A DNA stretch of 64,000 nt from DATNPH01 sp036703315 (GCA_036703315.1 DATNPH010000037.1:46800-110799), one strand, 5' to 3'. Shown: positions 1-8,737, counted from the first letter of the stretch. Made by a program: numbers and translations. Notes: generated from the letters alone by a model not told the origin.

Positions 1-180
1 GTAGCCAGTCTTATAGGGGCGTAAGCCAAAAACTCGCCTGAGACAAGCTTGGAATTGTTGCAGCAACCAAGCACCTACTTGAGCTTGATCCACATCACGA
101 CTGCGTCGCCAAGCTTCCTCCAAGAGACTAATTTCTAATCCAGGGAAGACCTGAAATTCGCTAATATGGCGGCTTAGCAT
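1..180 (-). CDS. Partial hypothetical protein (N-terminal 60 residues)
   Basis: An open frame on the minus strand starts with ATG at 180 and runs off the left edge of the window, so only 60 residues are visible. The frame is closed by a stop a few codons upstream of the ATG. The visible part is soluble and rich in Leu, Arg and Gln, with no signal peptide or membrane segment (begins MLSRHISEFQVFPGLE). I do not recognise the family. It is divergent from the ADP-ribosylglycohydrolase gene, and the two share a short region with nested inverted repeats. Confidence 0.5.
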   Translation of the reverse strand, partial: MLSRHISEFQVFPGLEISLLEEAWRRSRDVDQAQVGAWLLQQFQACLRRVFGLRPYKTGY

Positions 181-233
181 TAGCGTTAGCCTTTATAGTT
201 GAAAGGCGAAGCGCGATCGCTTCGCTAACGCTA
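181..233. repeat. Nested inverted repeat around a HIP1 octamer
   Basis: Arms TAGCGTTAGC (181-190) and GCTAACGCTA (224-233) are perfect inverted repeats. Inside them GCGAAGCG (206-213) and CGCTTCGC (218-225) form an 8 bp stem closing a CGAT tetraloop. The centre contains the HIP1 octamer GCGATCGC. Related HIP1-centred blocks occur at 10131 and 37048. Confidence 0.7.
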
Positions 234-261
234 CACAACCTCGCACAGGACACCAAATTCT

Positions 262-1191
262 ATGCAGCAAATCGAGCGTTACCGTGGGAGTCTTCTCGGT
301 TTAGCCACTGGCGATGCAGTGGGAACAACCCTAGAGTTCAATCCTCCAGGCAGCTTTACACCCATTAGCGATATGGTAGGCGGTGGTCCATTTAAACTGA
401 AACCAGGACAGTGGACAGACGATACCTCCATGGCATTGTGCTTGGCAGAGAGTCTGATTGAGCAAAAAGCTTTTGTTCCAACCGATCAACTCGAAAAATA
501 TGTGAAATGGTACCGAGAGGGACACCTGAGCAGTACAGGGGAATGCTTCGATATTGGCAATACTACATGCTCAGCGTTACATCAGTTTGAGCAGACACGG
601 GAACCCTACTCTGATTCCACAGACCCTCGTAGTGCTGGGAATGGCTCCATAATGCGGTTGGCACCTGTACCTCTATTTTTCGCCCAGAACCCCAAAGATG
701 CGATCGACAAGTCAGCTGAGAGTTCCCGAACTACCCACGGAACGACTACTGCTGTCGATGCCTGCCGCTACTTAGCCGCTTTAATTGTAGGAGCTGTTAA
801 TGGAGTCAGTCGAGACAAATTACTCCAAGAACGCTACAGCCCAATTCCTGGATATTGGGAAGAAAACCCTTTAGTCGAAGAAATTGACGAAATTGCTGCT
901 GGGTCTTTCAAACACCGCCAACCCCCAGACATCAAAGGCACAGGCTATGTGGTCAAATCCTTAGAAGCAGCTTTGTGGGCGTTCTATCACAGTCATTCCT
1001 TTGCAGAAGGTTGTCTGTTAGCCGTCAACTTAGGGGATGATGCTGATACAACCGGTGCAGTTTATGGACAGTTAGCCGGAGCTTTCTATGGAGAACAAGG
1101 AATACCTCAATCGTGGCGCAATAAGCTAGCTTACCGTGATTTGATTGAATCTTTTGCCGAGCAACTGTTTGCTTTAGCCAAATCTACTTGA
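262..1191 (+). CDS. ADP-ribosylglycohydrolase (DraG/ARH family)
   Basis: The family removes ADP-ribose from proteins or small ADP-ribosylated molecules using a binuclear Mg/Mn centre. The 309-residue protein carries the family motifs: GDAVGTTLEF near residues 17-26, the metal ligands WTDDTSM (TDD at 52-54), GNGSIMR at 126-132, and the second metal-binding stretch GDDADTTGA at 258-266. Length matches single-domain family members (about 300). It stands alone, with no DraT or nitrogenase genes nearby, so a role in nitrogenase regulation cannot be inferred. The cytoplasmic location is inferred from the absence of a signal peptide. Confidence 0.88.
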   Translation: MQQIERYRGSLLGLATGDAVGTTLEFNPPGSFTPISDMVGGGPFKLKPGQWTDDTSMALCLAESLIEQKAFVPTDQLEKYVKWYREGHLSSTGECFDIGNTTCSALHQFEQTREPYSDSTDPRSAGNGSIMRLAPVPLFFAQNPKDAIDKSAESSRTTHGTTTAVDACRYLAALIVGAVNGVSRDKLLQERYSPIPGYWEENPLVEEIDEIAAGSFKHRQPPDIKGTGYVVKSLEAALWAFYHSHSFAEGCLLAVNLGDDADTTGAVYGQLAGAFYGEQGIPQSWRNKLAYRDLIESFAEQLFALAKST

Positions 1192-1344
1192 GCTGGACTT
1201 GCCTAAAAATAGAAAGTAAAAATATGTACCCATAGATTTTAGTCTAGGGTAGATTTAACTTTATCGGAGCGCAAGGTCTTGCGCTCCGACAGGGGATACA
1301 TTTACACAAACAGGGCAGGATGCACCCTCGCCATCACTATTGGC

Positions 1345-1545
1345 TTACAAAGTTCGTGTTGTATCTTCTTGAGTCAATTGCTCTTCAATACTGCCAATTG
1401 CAGCATTAACTCCTGCTAACCGGATTTCTAGATCACCCCGCATCGACTTAAGAAATCTGAGCTTACGCTCTAAGTTAGTTTTCCGAGAAACAGGTTCTCC
1501 GCCACAGTAAGCGTTATCCCAATTCCAGTTCCAGAAAGGAAACAT
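1345..1545 (-). CDS. Small hypothetical protein, coiled-coil-like
   Basis: A 66-residue frame with an aromatic N-terminus (FPFWNWNWDNAY) followed by a charged helical region with regular Leu/Ile spacing, which suggests a short coiled coil. A purine-rich GAAGG lies upstream of the ATG at 1545. No family is recognised. It could be a real cyanobacterial small gene; support comes only from the ribosome-binding-like sequence and amphipathic composition. Confidence 0.45.
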   Translation of the reverse strand: MFPFWNWNWDNAYCGGEPVSRKTNLERKLRFLKSMRGDLEIRLAGVNAAIGSIEEQLTQEDTTRTL

Positions 1546-1694
1546 AATCTACCTTCACTTATATGCGACTATTCTCATCTTGACTAATTAGTCGATTCAA
1601 TTGCTATTTCGGTGATGGTGGGAAAACCGACCATAGGAACAGTAATTACTCAACTGTCCATTTCTAGCTATGGAGATTAAGGTCTTTTAGCCTT

Positions 1695-1795
1695 ATACCA
1701 ATTCCCTATAATATTGCATTGAATTTTGGTAGAGTTGCAATGCCTTGTAAGCCACAAAGGGTTTGTTTTAGTGCAAACTCATAAAGAATTGGTAT
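1695..1795. repeat. MITE-like element with ATACCAATTC termini
   Basis: Perfect 10 bp inverted repeats ATACCAATTC (1695-1704) and GAATTGGTAT (1786-1795) bound a 101 bp AT-rich block with no open frame. Such short elements with ATACCAATT ends are common in cyanobacterial intergenic DNA, which is recalled knowledge. No target-site duplication is obvious. It lies in the 370 bp gap 1546-1915, which otherwise contains nothing I recognise. Confidence 0.5.
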
Positions 1796-1915
1796 TAGTT
1801 TACCTTGCAGACTTGATCAGGGAGTAGGGAAAGAAAGAAAAAAGATTGTATCTTCCTATGCCTTTTCCCCTGCCCCTTTTTGGTGAACTTAACTTCTGAA
1901 TTACCAATTATGTGG

Positions 1916-3328
1916 TCATAGCTGACAAGTCTCTACGAGGGAGAAGAGACGATCAACCTCAACAGCACCTTCTACTCCTACTAACTCCATAGCCCCAACA
2001 CCCCATCCGATAGACAGTCCTAAAGGTAAATGTCCAGGAGGAGCATTTAAGCTAAAGGTTAGGTCAGAATACAGTTTCCAGCTTTCATTGACACGCCAAC
2101 CAACGCGATCGCCAAATTTTTCATACACATAAGAATCATAGACTTCCGGCTTGCCTCCTTCCTCTATCCAAATACGCTTTTGTACACTGAAGCCAAAGTA
2201 ATCATTACTATGGTGTACCCATAATTGATTAATCGTGCGGAAGTCTTTGCAAGGGAACTTTTCAATATCTTCGTTATCTAGATAACCTCGCTGTTGTTGT
2301 CCCATGACTTCCAACATCTTTTGACGAGTTTCTTCATCCGCTTCTTTCCACTTTCCGGCGGCGAGTAAGTCTCGTAATTTTGTGTAATCAATGCCTCTTT
2401 CAGAGTCTAAAAGTACATCAAGCCCATTGGGGAGGGCAACAGCTGACTTTAAATCTTGCAGCGCCTCTAAAGCAGATTGATATCGATCTTTGACGGAATT
2501 TTTCAACAAATTATCTAGAATTTTCCCAAGCTGGGGGCTGGTTGTTGTTCCCTCTGGCAGATGTTCACGCCACATCAAGCAGCCTTCCAGGGGATTATAC
2601 AAGTTAAACGGATGCATCCCTGTCAGCAAATGAATGCAAGTTGCCCCCAAAGCGTATAAGTCACTAGCCGGATAAGCTGCACCAGCTTGGAGTTGTTCAG
2701 CTGGTGCATATCCAAGCGTACCGATCATCGTTCCCTTTCCCTCTAAGCTTTTTACCGTTGCTTGTTTCGCCACACCAAAATCAATCAGAACCAATTTCCC
2801 ATCACTACGACGGCGTACAATATTTGCTGGCTTGATATCCCTGTGAATTACGCCTCGATTATGGATAAATTGGAGAACTGGCAGTAACCCTGCCAAAATC
2901 TCTTTAATATCGCTTTCTTGGTGGGGCGAACTTGTGTTTTCTACCTTCTCGTGCAATTCATTTAATAAAGTCTGCCCATCAATATACTCTTGCACCAAAT
3001 ACAGGCGATCCTCAAGTTCAAAATGGGCATATAGATCAGTAATTAGGTCATGTTTGCCTAATTCATACAGTCGCACGGCTTCTTGATTAAACAAATCCGT
3101 TGCCTTCTGATCTTGATCAGGCGGCAACATGAATAGTTTAATCACACAAGGATGATTAAGGCGGTCTTGATCTAAGGCTTTAAAGGTTCGACTAGATCCA
3201 CCTCGACCAAGTGCTTGAATAGCGCGGTAGCGGTCTTTCAGCAGTAGCTTGGTGCCACAAGTTAAGCAAAAGTTTGCATCATCTGGATTCTTTGGCTTGA
3301 GGCAGTCGGGATTGAGGCAGTAGCTCAT
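1916..3328 (-). CDS. Ser/Thr protein kinase with N-terminal zinc ribbon and C-terminal GUN4-like domain
   Basis: A Hanks-type kinase of 470 residues. The N-terminus has a four-Cys zinc ribbon (C4, C9, C21, C24). The kinase domain follows, with glycine loop LGRGGSS near 40-46, Lys64, HRDIKPAN from 162 and DFG at 183-185. From about residue 310 to 455 the sequence resembles GUN4, the tetrapyrrole-binding regulator of Mg-chelatase (WKEADEET, YFGFSVQKRIW and GDRVGWR are visible). There is no membrane segment, so it should be cytosolic. Kinase-GUN4 fusions are known in cyanobacteria. That the tail senses porphyrin is inference. Confidence 0.88.
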   Translation of the reverse strand: MSYCLNPDCLKPKNPDDANFCLTCGTKLLLKDRYRAIQALGRGGSSRTFKALDQDRLNHPCVIKLFMLPPDQDQKATDLFNQEAVRLYELGKHDLITDLYAHFELEDRLYLVQEYIDGQTLLNELHEKVENTSSPHQESDIKEILAGLLPVLQFIHNRGVIHRDIKPANIVRRRSDGKLVLIDFGVAKQATVKSLEGKGTMIGTLGYAPAEQLQAGAAYPASDLYALGATCIHLLTGMHPFNLYNPLEGCLMWREHLPEGTTTSPQLGKILDNLLKNSVKDRYQSALEALQDLKSAVALPNGLDVLLDSERGIDYTKLRDLLAAGKWKEADEETRQKMLEVMGQQQRGYLDNEDIEKFPCKDFRTINQLWVHHSNDYFGFSVQKRIWIEEGGKPEVYDSYVYEKFGDRVGWRVNESWKLYSDLTFSLNAPPGHLPLGLSIGWGVGAMELVGVEGAVEVDRLFSLVETCQL

Positions 3329-3556
3329 ACTAGGCAGAGGCTGGCTTTGTGTTTATTTTCCCTTCTTCTGTAGTCTAATGTTGCCAAATATGTAGTTTTG
3401 TGTAGACAATCCGGGAAAGTTGTGCCTCTTTGAGGTGTTATAAGCGATCGCCTCCTGTATCCAGGATATACCTATAGTTAGTTAAGGCTAGTACATTGGA
3501 AGCCGGTTGCTATCCTGATGCGATCGCTTTACCTATTGGTAGATTGCCAGAACCTA

Positions 3557-3781
3557 CTAGGGAGTCTGTTGCAAATCAGGTCGTTCTTCCGGCAAAATTG
3601 CACCTTCGACTGGACATACCTGTAAACAAATCCCACAGTCAATACAAGTTGCAAAGTCAATCCAGTACCAGTCAGTCCCTATAGTATTTTTTCCTGGACC
3701 TTCATGGATACAAGCAACGGGACAAGCATCGACGCAATCGGCAACGCCTTCGCAGGTATTAGTAACAATAGTGTGTGGCAC
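3557..3781 (-). CDS. Bacterial-type ferredoxin with two Fe-S cluster motifs
   Basis: A 74-residue low-potential electron carrier. The first half has C10, C16, C20-P and C24 (CVDACPVACIHEG); the second half has CIDCGICLQVCP. The spacing of the first motif resembles 7Fe/8Fe ferredoxins with one 3Fe-4S and one 4Fe-4S cluster rather than PsaC, which has two regular CX2CX2CX3CP motifs. Its redox partner is unknown. It lies 115 bp downstream of hisZ on the same strand, but no functional link is apparent. Confidence 0.88.
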   Translation of the reverse strand: MPHTIVTNTCEGVADCVDACPVACIHEGPGKNTIGTDWYWIDFATCIDCGICLQVCPVEGAILPEERPDLQQTP

Positions 3782-3896
3782 GGTGTTCTCTTTTAAGGAT
3801 TAGGTAATCCTGATTAGTTGTTCTACTGCTTCTAGCCTACCAAGATTGGGCCATGAGCGATGGATGCAAGGATTAGCCCGTTGGAGTTTTTCTGTC

Positions 3897-5132
3897 CTAT
3901 CTCAAGGTTTCGATTGTCGGTGTGCCATCAGCTTTAATCCAAGCAATATAAGTGATACGGCGGCGACGAGCATACTCTTGGATGTCTGCTGGTGAACGTT
4001 CTCCCAAATCCATCTCTACCCGAACCAAATGCTCAGAATCTCTCAGTTTTTGAGCATAAGCAAACGCTGCGGCTTCAGCTTGGGGCGTTTGTGGAACAAC
4101 TAACCAATCACTCGCTGGTATTTGGCGAGGCAGATGACTTGTGGAGAGCAAAATATAGTGTAAGTCTTCGATGTTGAGGGTAAAGCCAATCCCTGGATAG
4201 GTTTTTCCCTGAGGATGATACAGCCCCAGCAGTTGATCGTAACGACCGCCTTGACCTACAACTCGTTGATTGGACTCGGTATCACTGACGACTTCAAAGA
4301 CGATGCCAGTGTAATAGTCAAAGGTTTGAACTAAGCTAAGGTCAAGAATCAGGGGAACGGGAGTGGGGGCGCTTTGCTGAAGTAGTTCGATCAGAGATTT
4401 GAGGTTATTAACGATTTGATTCTCTGATGAATTTAAATCTAAACTGGCAACTCTTTGTAGAACATCAGAAGGACGACCTCGTAAGTCAAACAGAAATAGC
4501 GCTCGTTCTCGTAATTGTGGAGAAAGGGGCAACGTTTCGAGAGCAACACGGTCAAGATGAGCGATCGCTTTGCGAACCTTGTCTTGCATAGGCTGTGGAA
4601 AGGGAGAAAGGAGCGATCGCGTCAGTCCTGCTTCTCCTAAAATCAAGTGCCACTGCTGTAAACCCAGCTGCTTCAGGCAATCTATCAGCAATAAAAGAAT
4701 TTCTGCATCTGCCAACAGTCCACCCGTACCCAACAGTTCTACGCCCGACTGGTAAAACTCCAGCTGACGCCCGTGGTGACCAACAGTGGGTCGGCGGAAC
4801 ACATTGGCATTGTAATAAAGTCGTTGCGGCAGGGATAGAGTTGCCTCACTTGCACTTCCTGCAATCCGGGTTACCATTGCCCGTGCGATCGAAGCTGTTA
4901 ATTCCGGACGCAGTCCCAGCGTTCCTTCCTCAGCCTCCTGCAACTGAATTACTGTTGAACGCTGGATTGCGCCACCCGCCATCAGGGTATCCAACCACTC
5001 CAAAGTAGATGTGATGATTTGGTGATATCCCCAACGATGAAATACCTGCTGTAAGTGGTCTGAGATCCAGCGTTTTTGTGTAACTTCGAGGGGCAGCAAA
5101 TCTCTTGCGCCCGCTGGTGGTTGATGAACCAT
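3897..5132 (-). CDS. hisZ: ATP phosphoribosyltransferase regulatory subunit HisZ
   Basis: HisZ is a catalytically dead histidyl-tRNA-synthetase paralogue that pairs with short-form HisG for the first step of histidine synthesis. The 411-residue protein keeps the class II fold signatures: the PAGARDLLP start, a motif-2-like segment with VFRRP, and FDYYTG followed by GGRYDQLLG. It lacks the anticodon-binding tail length of true HisRS (over 420). Its ATG overlaps the stop of the upstream DnaJ/TPR gene as TAATG at 5132, so the two are probably translationally coupled. A complete HisRS is not seen in the window. Confidence 0.88.
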   Translation of the reverse strand: MVHQPPAGARDLLPLEVTQKRWISDHLQQVFHRWGYHQIITSTLEWLDTLMAGGAIQRSTVIQLQEAEEGTLGLRPELTASIARAMVTRIAGSASEATLSLPQRLYYNANVFRRPTVGHHGRQLEFYQSGVELLGTGGLLADAEILLLLIDCLKQLGLQQWHLILGEAGLTRSLLSPFPQPMQDKVRKAIAHLDRVALETLPLSPQLRERALFLFDLRGRPSDVLQRVASLDLNSSENQIVNNLKSLIELLQQSAPTPVPLILDLSLVQTFDYYTGIVFEVVSDTESNQRVVGQGGRYDQLLGLYHPQGKTYPGIGFTLNIEDLHYILLSTSHLPRQIPASDWLVVPQTPQAEAAAFAYAQKLRDSEHLVRVEMDLGERSPADIQEYARRRRITYIAWIKADGTPTIETLR

Positions 5133-6121
5133 TACTTTTTCTTAGGACCAAACATTTTACCAAATAAGCCACCGCCACTGGATTGATCAGGCTGTTTGCG
5201 TGACTCTGGTTGAGAAGAAGCCTTGGGTGGCTGCTTCCCACCTTGATTTTTCTGAGCCAGCGATTCGAGATGTTGTTTGCCCTTCAATGCCAATTCGTCC
5301 TTAGGATTCAATTGCAAGGCTTTATTAATGTGAACCTTAGCCATTGTCGCCTGATTTTGCTTCAAATAAGCAACTCCCAGTAATGTATGGCAGCGGCTGT
5401 TATTTTGATCCAATTTGAGCGCTTCTCGCAACTCCAAAACGGCTCCAGCAAAATTGTTCTTCGCCAAATATCCTTCGGCACGACGGATGTACTCACCAAT
5501 TCTTGATATTCCAGAATCAGGTAGCGGGCTGTTAGATCCTACAGAAGAACCAGTATTAACACCAGCCCCAGGCGCTTTTGGGCCAGTTCCAGGTGGCTGT
5601 GAGCCAGCTACAGCTGGTTTTGGTCCTGTATCAGTTTTTACGCTGCCTCCTTTGAGCATCAGGTAAACTGCATTGAGTTCACTAATTTCAGCAATTTTAT
5701 CTAAGACTTGGTCGAGAGCTTCGTATTGCTGAGTTGCCAGGGTATGTACTGAGCTTCTATAAAGGCTTTCTAAATTTGGTCCTGACCGTGCTAATTGTTT
5801 AGCGGCTTCGCTAGCGAGTGTAAGTTTCCCGCCTTCTGAAGCCAGACGTCTACCCATGTGGTTCAGACTGACAAGGTAGTCACGATTATTGCTCTGAGAC
5901 AGCTGTTCGTAGGCTGGATTAACAAGTTTCGATAATATCTGACTTGCTTGCTTTTTTTCGGTTTCGGTTGCTGCTTTGCTACTGTCAGGATGTAACTTCC
6001 GAGCAATGTTAAGATACCGTTTACGGACTTCCTTAGCCTCTGCATTGACTGGAATTCCTAAAACGGCGTGGTGGTCAGTAAAATCAAACTTAAATAGTCC
6101 GCGATCGATGTTAAAAGACAT
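5132..6121 (-). CDS. J-domain protein with C-terminal TPR repeats
   Basis: The N-terminal J domain (about residues 9-75) contains HPD in KLHPDSSK and should stimulate an Hsp70 ATPase. A middle Pro/Gly/Ser-rich linker leads to at least two TPR units (AEGYLAKNNFAGAVLELREA and LLGVAYLKQNQATMAKVHIN). The tail is Lys-rich. I chose ATG at 6121 (MSFNIDRG) rather than the in-frame TTG at 6136. The protein is 329 residues. It overlaps hisZ by one base (TAATG). The client is unknown, and no DnaK gene is present in the window. Confidence 0.8.
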   Translation of the reverse strand: MSFNIDRGLFKFDFTDHHAVLGIPVNAEAKEVRKRYLNIARKLHPDSSKAATETEKKQASQILSKLVNPAYEQLSQSNNRDYLVSLNHMGRRLASEGGKLTLASEAAKQLARSGPNLESLYRSSVHTLATQQYEALDQVLDKIAEISELNAVYLMLKGGSVKTDTGPKPAVAGSQPPGTGPKAPGAGVNTGSSVGSNSPLPDSGISRIGEYIRRAEGYLAKNNFAGAVLELREALKLDQNNSRCHTLLGVAYLKQNQATMAKVHINKALQLNPKDELALKGKQHLESLAQKNQGGKQPPKASSQPESRKQPDQSSGGGLFGKMFGPKKK

Positions 6122-6324
6122 ATGGGAGGCGTCCAATCTCTGTACCGAAAGAATTGTCTCTAGTATGTCTCAGATTTTGGTACGAGCGATGACCCTTTAC
6201 CTAAGCTTGATTTACTAAGAGACAGTGAGAAGACTTTGATTGTATTAGAAAACAGTTAGGCTGTTGTCTAAAATAATTTTCTCAATTGGTGGTGCATGAG
6301 AAAGTTTATGACCACCTGATGAAA

Positions 6325-7149
6325 TTATCTCCAAGTGGACAGTGGCGGAACTCGTAAAAGTTCAGTGCTCAGATTGTCGTGAATCTTACCATTTGTTGCC
6401 AAAACCCGACCCGAAGAAATAATTAATGGACTGCCGTCGTAAGCTGTCACTTTACCACCAGCTTCCTCTACCAACACTACCCCAGCCGCTATATCCCAAG
6501 GAGAAAGTCCTCGCTCCCAGTATCCATCCAGTCGTCCACAGGCAACATCAGATAAATCCAACGAGGCAGAACCGCTACGGCGGACGCCCTGAGTCAGGTG
6601 AGTGAGGTGACAGAACTCGGCGTAGTTGTTATCAGAGGTTTCGCGCCTATCGTAGGCAAAGCCGCTGACGAGCAGGCTCTTACTAAGATCTGATGGTTGG
6701 GAAACCTGAATAGGTTGTCGATTGCAAGTTGCTCCTAAGCCCTTAGCCGCACGAAATAGCTCATTGCGAAACGGATTATAAATCGCGCCCACCTGAGGCG
6801 TACCAGCAATCAGTAGTCCTACCGAGACAGCCGCAATAGGATACTGATGTGCGTAGTTAGTCGTGCCATCTAGGGGATCGATCGCCCAGAGATAATCACC
6901 CTGATTGTCTCCCAGCTGACCCGATTCTTCTGCGAGGATGGAATGTTCAGGGACATGACGCTGTAGTACTTTGAGGATGGCTGCTTCGGCTTCTTTATCA
7001 GCGACAGTGACTAAGTCTCCAGGACGACCTTTCTCTTCTACGGCTTCTAACTTGCCCCAATAGAGTTGTAAAATAGCGCCGGCAGCCATTACCGCTTCGG
7101 TGGCAATGTCTAGAAAGATTTGCAGTTGTTCAGAGGTCGGTTGGCTCAT
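6325..7149 (-). CDS. Inositol monophosphatase family protein (SuhB-like)
   Basis: A 274-residue Mg-dependent phosphatase of the FIG superfamily. Metal ligands are visible in LAEESG, in WAIDPLDGTTNY (motif 1) and in SPWDIAAGVVLVEEAGG (motif 2). The preferred start is ATG at 7149 (MSQPTSEQ); a longer frame begins at a TTG at 7224 but adds a hydrophobic stretch unlike the family. Substrates could be inositol-1-phosphate, histidinol phosphate or another sugar phosphate. Members adjacent to histidine genes sometimes act as histidinol-phosphatase, but distance and sequence do not decide this here. Confidence 0.88.
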   Translation of the reverse strand: MSQPTSEQLQIFLDIATEAVMAAGAILQLYWGKLEAVEEKGRPGDLVTVADKEAEAAILKVLQRHVPEHSILAEESGQLGDNQGDYLWAIDPLDGTTNYAHQYPIAAVSVGLLIAGTPQVGAIYNPFRNELFRAAKGLGATCNRQPIQVSQPSDLSKSLLVSGFAYDRRETSDNNYAEFCHLTHLTQGVRRSGSASLDLSDVACGRLDGYWERGLSPWDIAAGVVLVEEAGGKVTAYDGSPLIISSGRVLATNGKIHDNLSTELLRVPPLSTWR

Positions 7150-7321
7150 AGGAAAAGGTTTCAGGGTTAGGGGCACACTATAGGAAAAGCTTAGCGGGAT
7201 TAGAAGCTTGTTGGTATGAGCCAAAGTCCAAGATTTCTCTTCTTTAGTAGCCTACCAGTCACCCAAGCTAAAAGCTAATAAAAGCGTTGCCTCTTGGGTG
7301 ATGATTGTTTTTTGCTCAAAG

Positions 7322-7987
7322 CTATGAGGCTTTACGACGAAATTCCACAGGTGTCAAGCGCATTGGTCGCTCTGGGTTCCAAATGCCGTATCCCATGATC
7401 CTCGCGTATTCTTGAGCACGGGCAAGGCGGGAATCATATTTTCTATTGGGCGCGTGCGGCGCAGCTAGCACATAACCCTCTTTTACCAGTTGCTCATTGA
7501 GTAATACACCATCGTGCCAAGCATAAGCTAACCAGCGACCAGAGCTATCTTTCTCTTGTACATCCGGCTCTAGGTAAACCGCATCTAAGACGAGTTGCTC
7601 ACCTGGCGCTTTACTGAGTATTTGCTCTAAGCGATGTTTAGCTGCCTCGCCCCAAGGCTGCTGCTTCAGGTCGGGTGCTTCAATGCCAATCAAACGTGCC
7701 CGCTCAATCAAACCTGATCGCTGCGTTGGGTTCAACACCTCCAGCGTTTGTCCACTAACTACCCGTTGTACTGGAACAGTTATGCCACTAGGGCTAGGAG
7801 TGGATTGGCAGCTCGCCAGCAACAGAAGACAGGAGCAGAAAATGCACAATTGCCAAATAGGAGAGGGTGAGGGAGTGCCAGGGTAAGGGGATGACTGAGT
7901 TGCTGACTTACCCGATGATTGATACAAAACTTCTCCTCCTCTGCCCTTGTATCCCTCTTCCCCTGTTTTCTTCTTCCTAATCTTCAT
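7322..7987 (-). CDS. Thermonuclease-like (SNase fold) lipoprotein
   Basis: The C-terminal part is a staphylococcal-nuclease fold: VQRVVSGQTLEVLN, RARLIGIEAPD, WGEAAKHRLEQIL, GRWLAYAW, LNEQLVKEGYV. A lipobox LLLLASC precedes it, so it is predicted to be exported and lipid-anchored. ATG at 7987 overlaps the end of the ferredoxin gene by 11 bp, but it gives an unusually long low-complexity leader (rich in Lys, Gly, Ser and Pro) before the signal peptide, so the true start may lie downstream. Some catalytic Arg/Glu residues of true SNase are hard to place, so activity is uncertain. Confidence 0.72.
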   Translation of the reverse strand: MKIRKKKTGEEGYKGRGGEVLYQSSGKSATQSSPYPGTPSPSPIWQLCIFCSCLLLLASCQSTPSPSGITVPVQRVVSGQTLEVLNPTQRSGLIERARLIGIEAPDLKQQPWGEAAKHRLEQILSKAPGEQLVLDAVYLEPDVQEKDSSGRWLAYAWHDGVLLNEQLVKEGYVLAAPHAPNRKYDSRLARAQEYARIMGYGIWNPERPMRLTPVEFRRKAS

Positions 7988-8345
7988 CCAGTGGCAGCCC
8001 AAACTGCACCTTTCCTTTGGCAAAATAGCGACCGAACTGAAGTTCGTAGACTTCATCTTCATCCTGCGTCTCTACTTCTAGGTCTGAGCAAGGATAACTG
8101 ACACATAACAGAGCGTAGCCCTTGTCTCGCAGCTTTTGAGAAAGTCCCACGGCTTCTGGCTGGTAAATTTTACCACTGAGAACGCGCACCGCACAGGTGG
8201 TGCAAGCCCCATTGCGACAAGAAAAAGGCAGTGTTACATTCTGATTTTCCACAGCTTGCAGAATGTATCGGTCAGCTGGCACGTGTAAAGTATGCTGAGT
8301 ACCAGTTTGACGATTATGAATCCGAATTGAATAGTATTGAGTCAT
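7977..8345 (-). CDS. 2Fe-2S plant-type ferredoxin with C-terminal extension (FdC2-like)
   Basis: A 122-residue protein with the cluster motif CRNGACTTC (Cys43, Cys48, Cys51) and the fourth ligand in ALLCVSYP. It is longer than photosynthetic PetF (about 97 residues) through an acidic and then basic C-terminal tail (FGRYFAKGKVQFGLPLDED), as in the FdC2 group. It would be a cytosolic electron carrier. The stop overlaps the nuclease-like gene downstream, suggesting co-transcription. The FdC2 assignment is by overall resemblance, not alignment. Confidence 0.85.
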   Translation of the reverse strand: MTQYYSIRIHNRQTGTQHTLHVPADRYILQAVENQNVTLPFSCRNGACTTCAVRVLSGKIYQPEAVGLSQKLRDKGYALLCVSYPCSDLEVETQDEDEVYELQFGRYFAKGKVQFGLPLDED

Positions 8346-8418
8346 GATTTAAGTGTATAATTATCAATCGGGCGCTGAATTTTATTAAATTAAAATTTAC
8401 GCATTCACATAATCCCCT

Positions 8419-8505
8419 GGAGAGATGGCCGAGTGGTTGAAGGCGCAGCACTGGAAATGCTGTTTAGGGGTAACTTTAACGAGGGTTCGAATCCCTCTCT
8501 CTCCG
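8419..8505 (+). tRNA. tRNA-Ser (anticodon GGA)
   Basis: An 87 nt cloverleaf with acceptor GGAGAGA pairing TCTCTCC and discriminator G. The anticodon stem AGCA/TGCT surrounds loop CTGGAAA with anticodon GGA. A long variable arm is followed by the T arm GAGGG-TTCGAAT-CCCTC. CCA is not encoded at the 3' end. A TATAAT hexamer lies upstream at 8356-8361, though rather far from the gene. Confidence 0.95.
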
Positions 8506-8723
8506 TCCCAAACCGATAACACCTACAGCCTTGACTCTAGTACAAACAGAGTGCTTCCGTAGAGTGTCTTTGACTATCAACTTTGACTTTTGACCAGAAA
8601 ATGACGGAGCGCAAGCCCCACTTGTAATCTTCGATTCAAGTGAGGTTAGATCGCGTTTGGGGTTGCAATCCCTATCTGAATTATCTGGGCGTCCCTGCGT
8701 CTGTTTCGTGAAGTACGTCAAAA

Positions 8724-8737
8724 GTATCAAACAATAC
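8724..8737 (+). promoter_or_regulatory. NtcA-binding site GTA-N8-TAC
   Basis: GTA (8724-8726), eight bases, TAC (8735-8737) is a perfect match to the NtcA consensus. It lies 83 bp upstream of the PII start codon. NtcA activation of glnB is established in cyanobacteria. A clean TAN3T -10 box at the usual 22 bp spacing is not obvious. It falls in the 314 bp gap 8506-8819, where nothing else is recognised. Confidence 0.7.

Noticed and set aside
4595..5008. 137-codon plus-strand open frame
   Set aside because: Lies wholly inside hisZ on the opposite strand and lacks a family or RBS.
7150..7224. N-terminal extension of the inositol monophosphatase from TTG
   Set aside because: The added 25 residues are not family-like and an ATG with the expected N-terminus is available at 7149.
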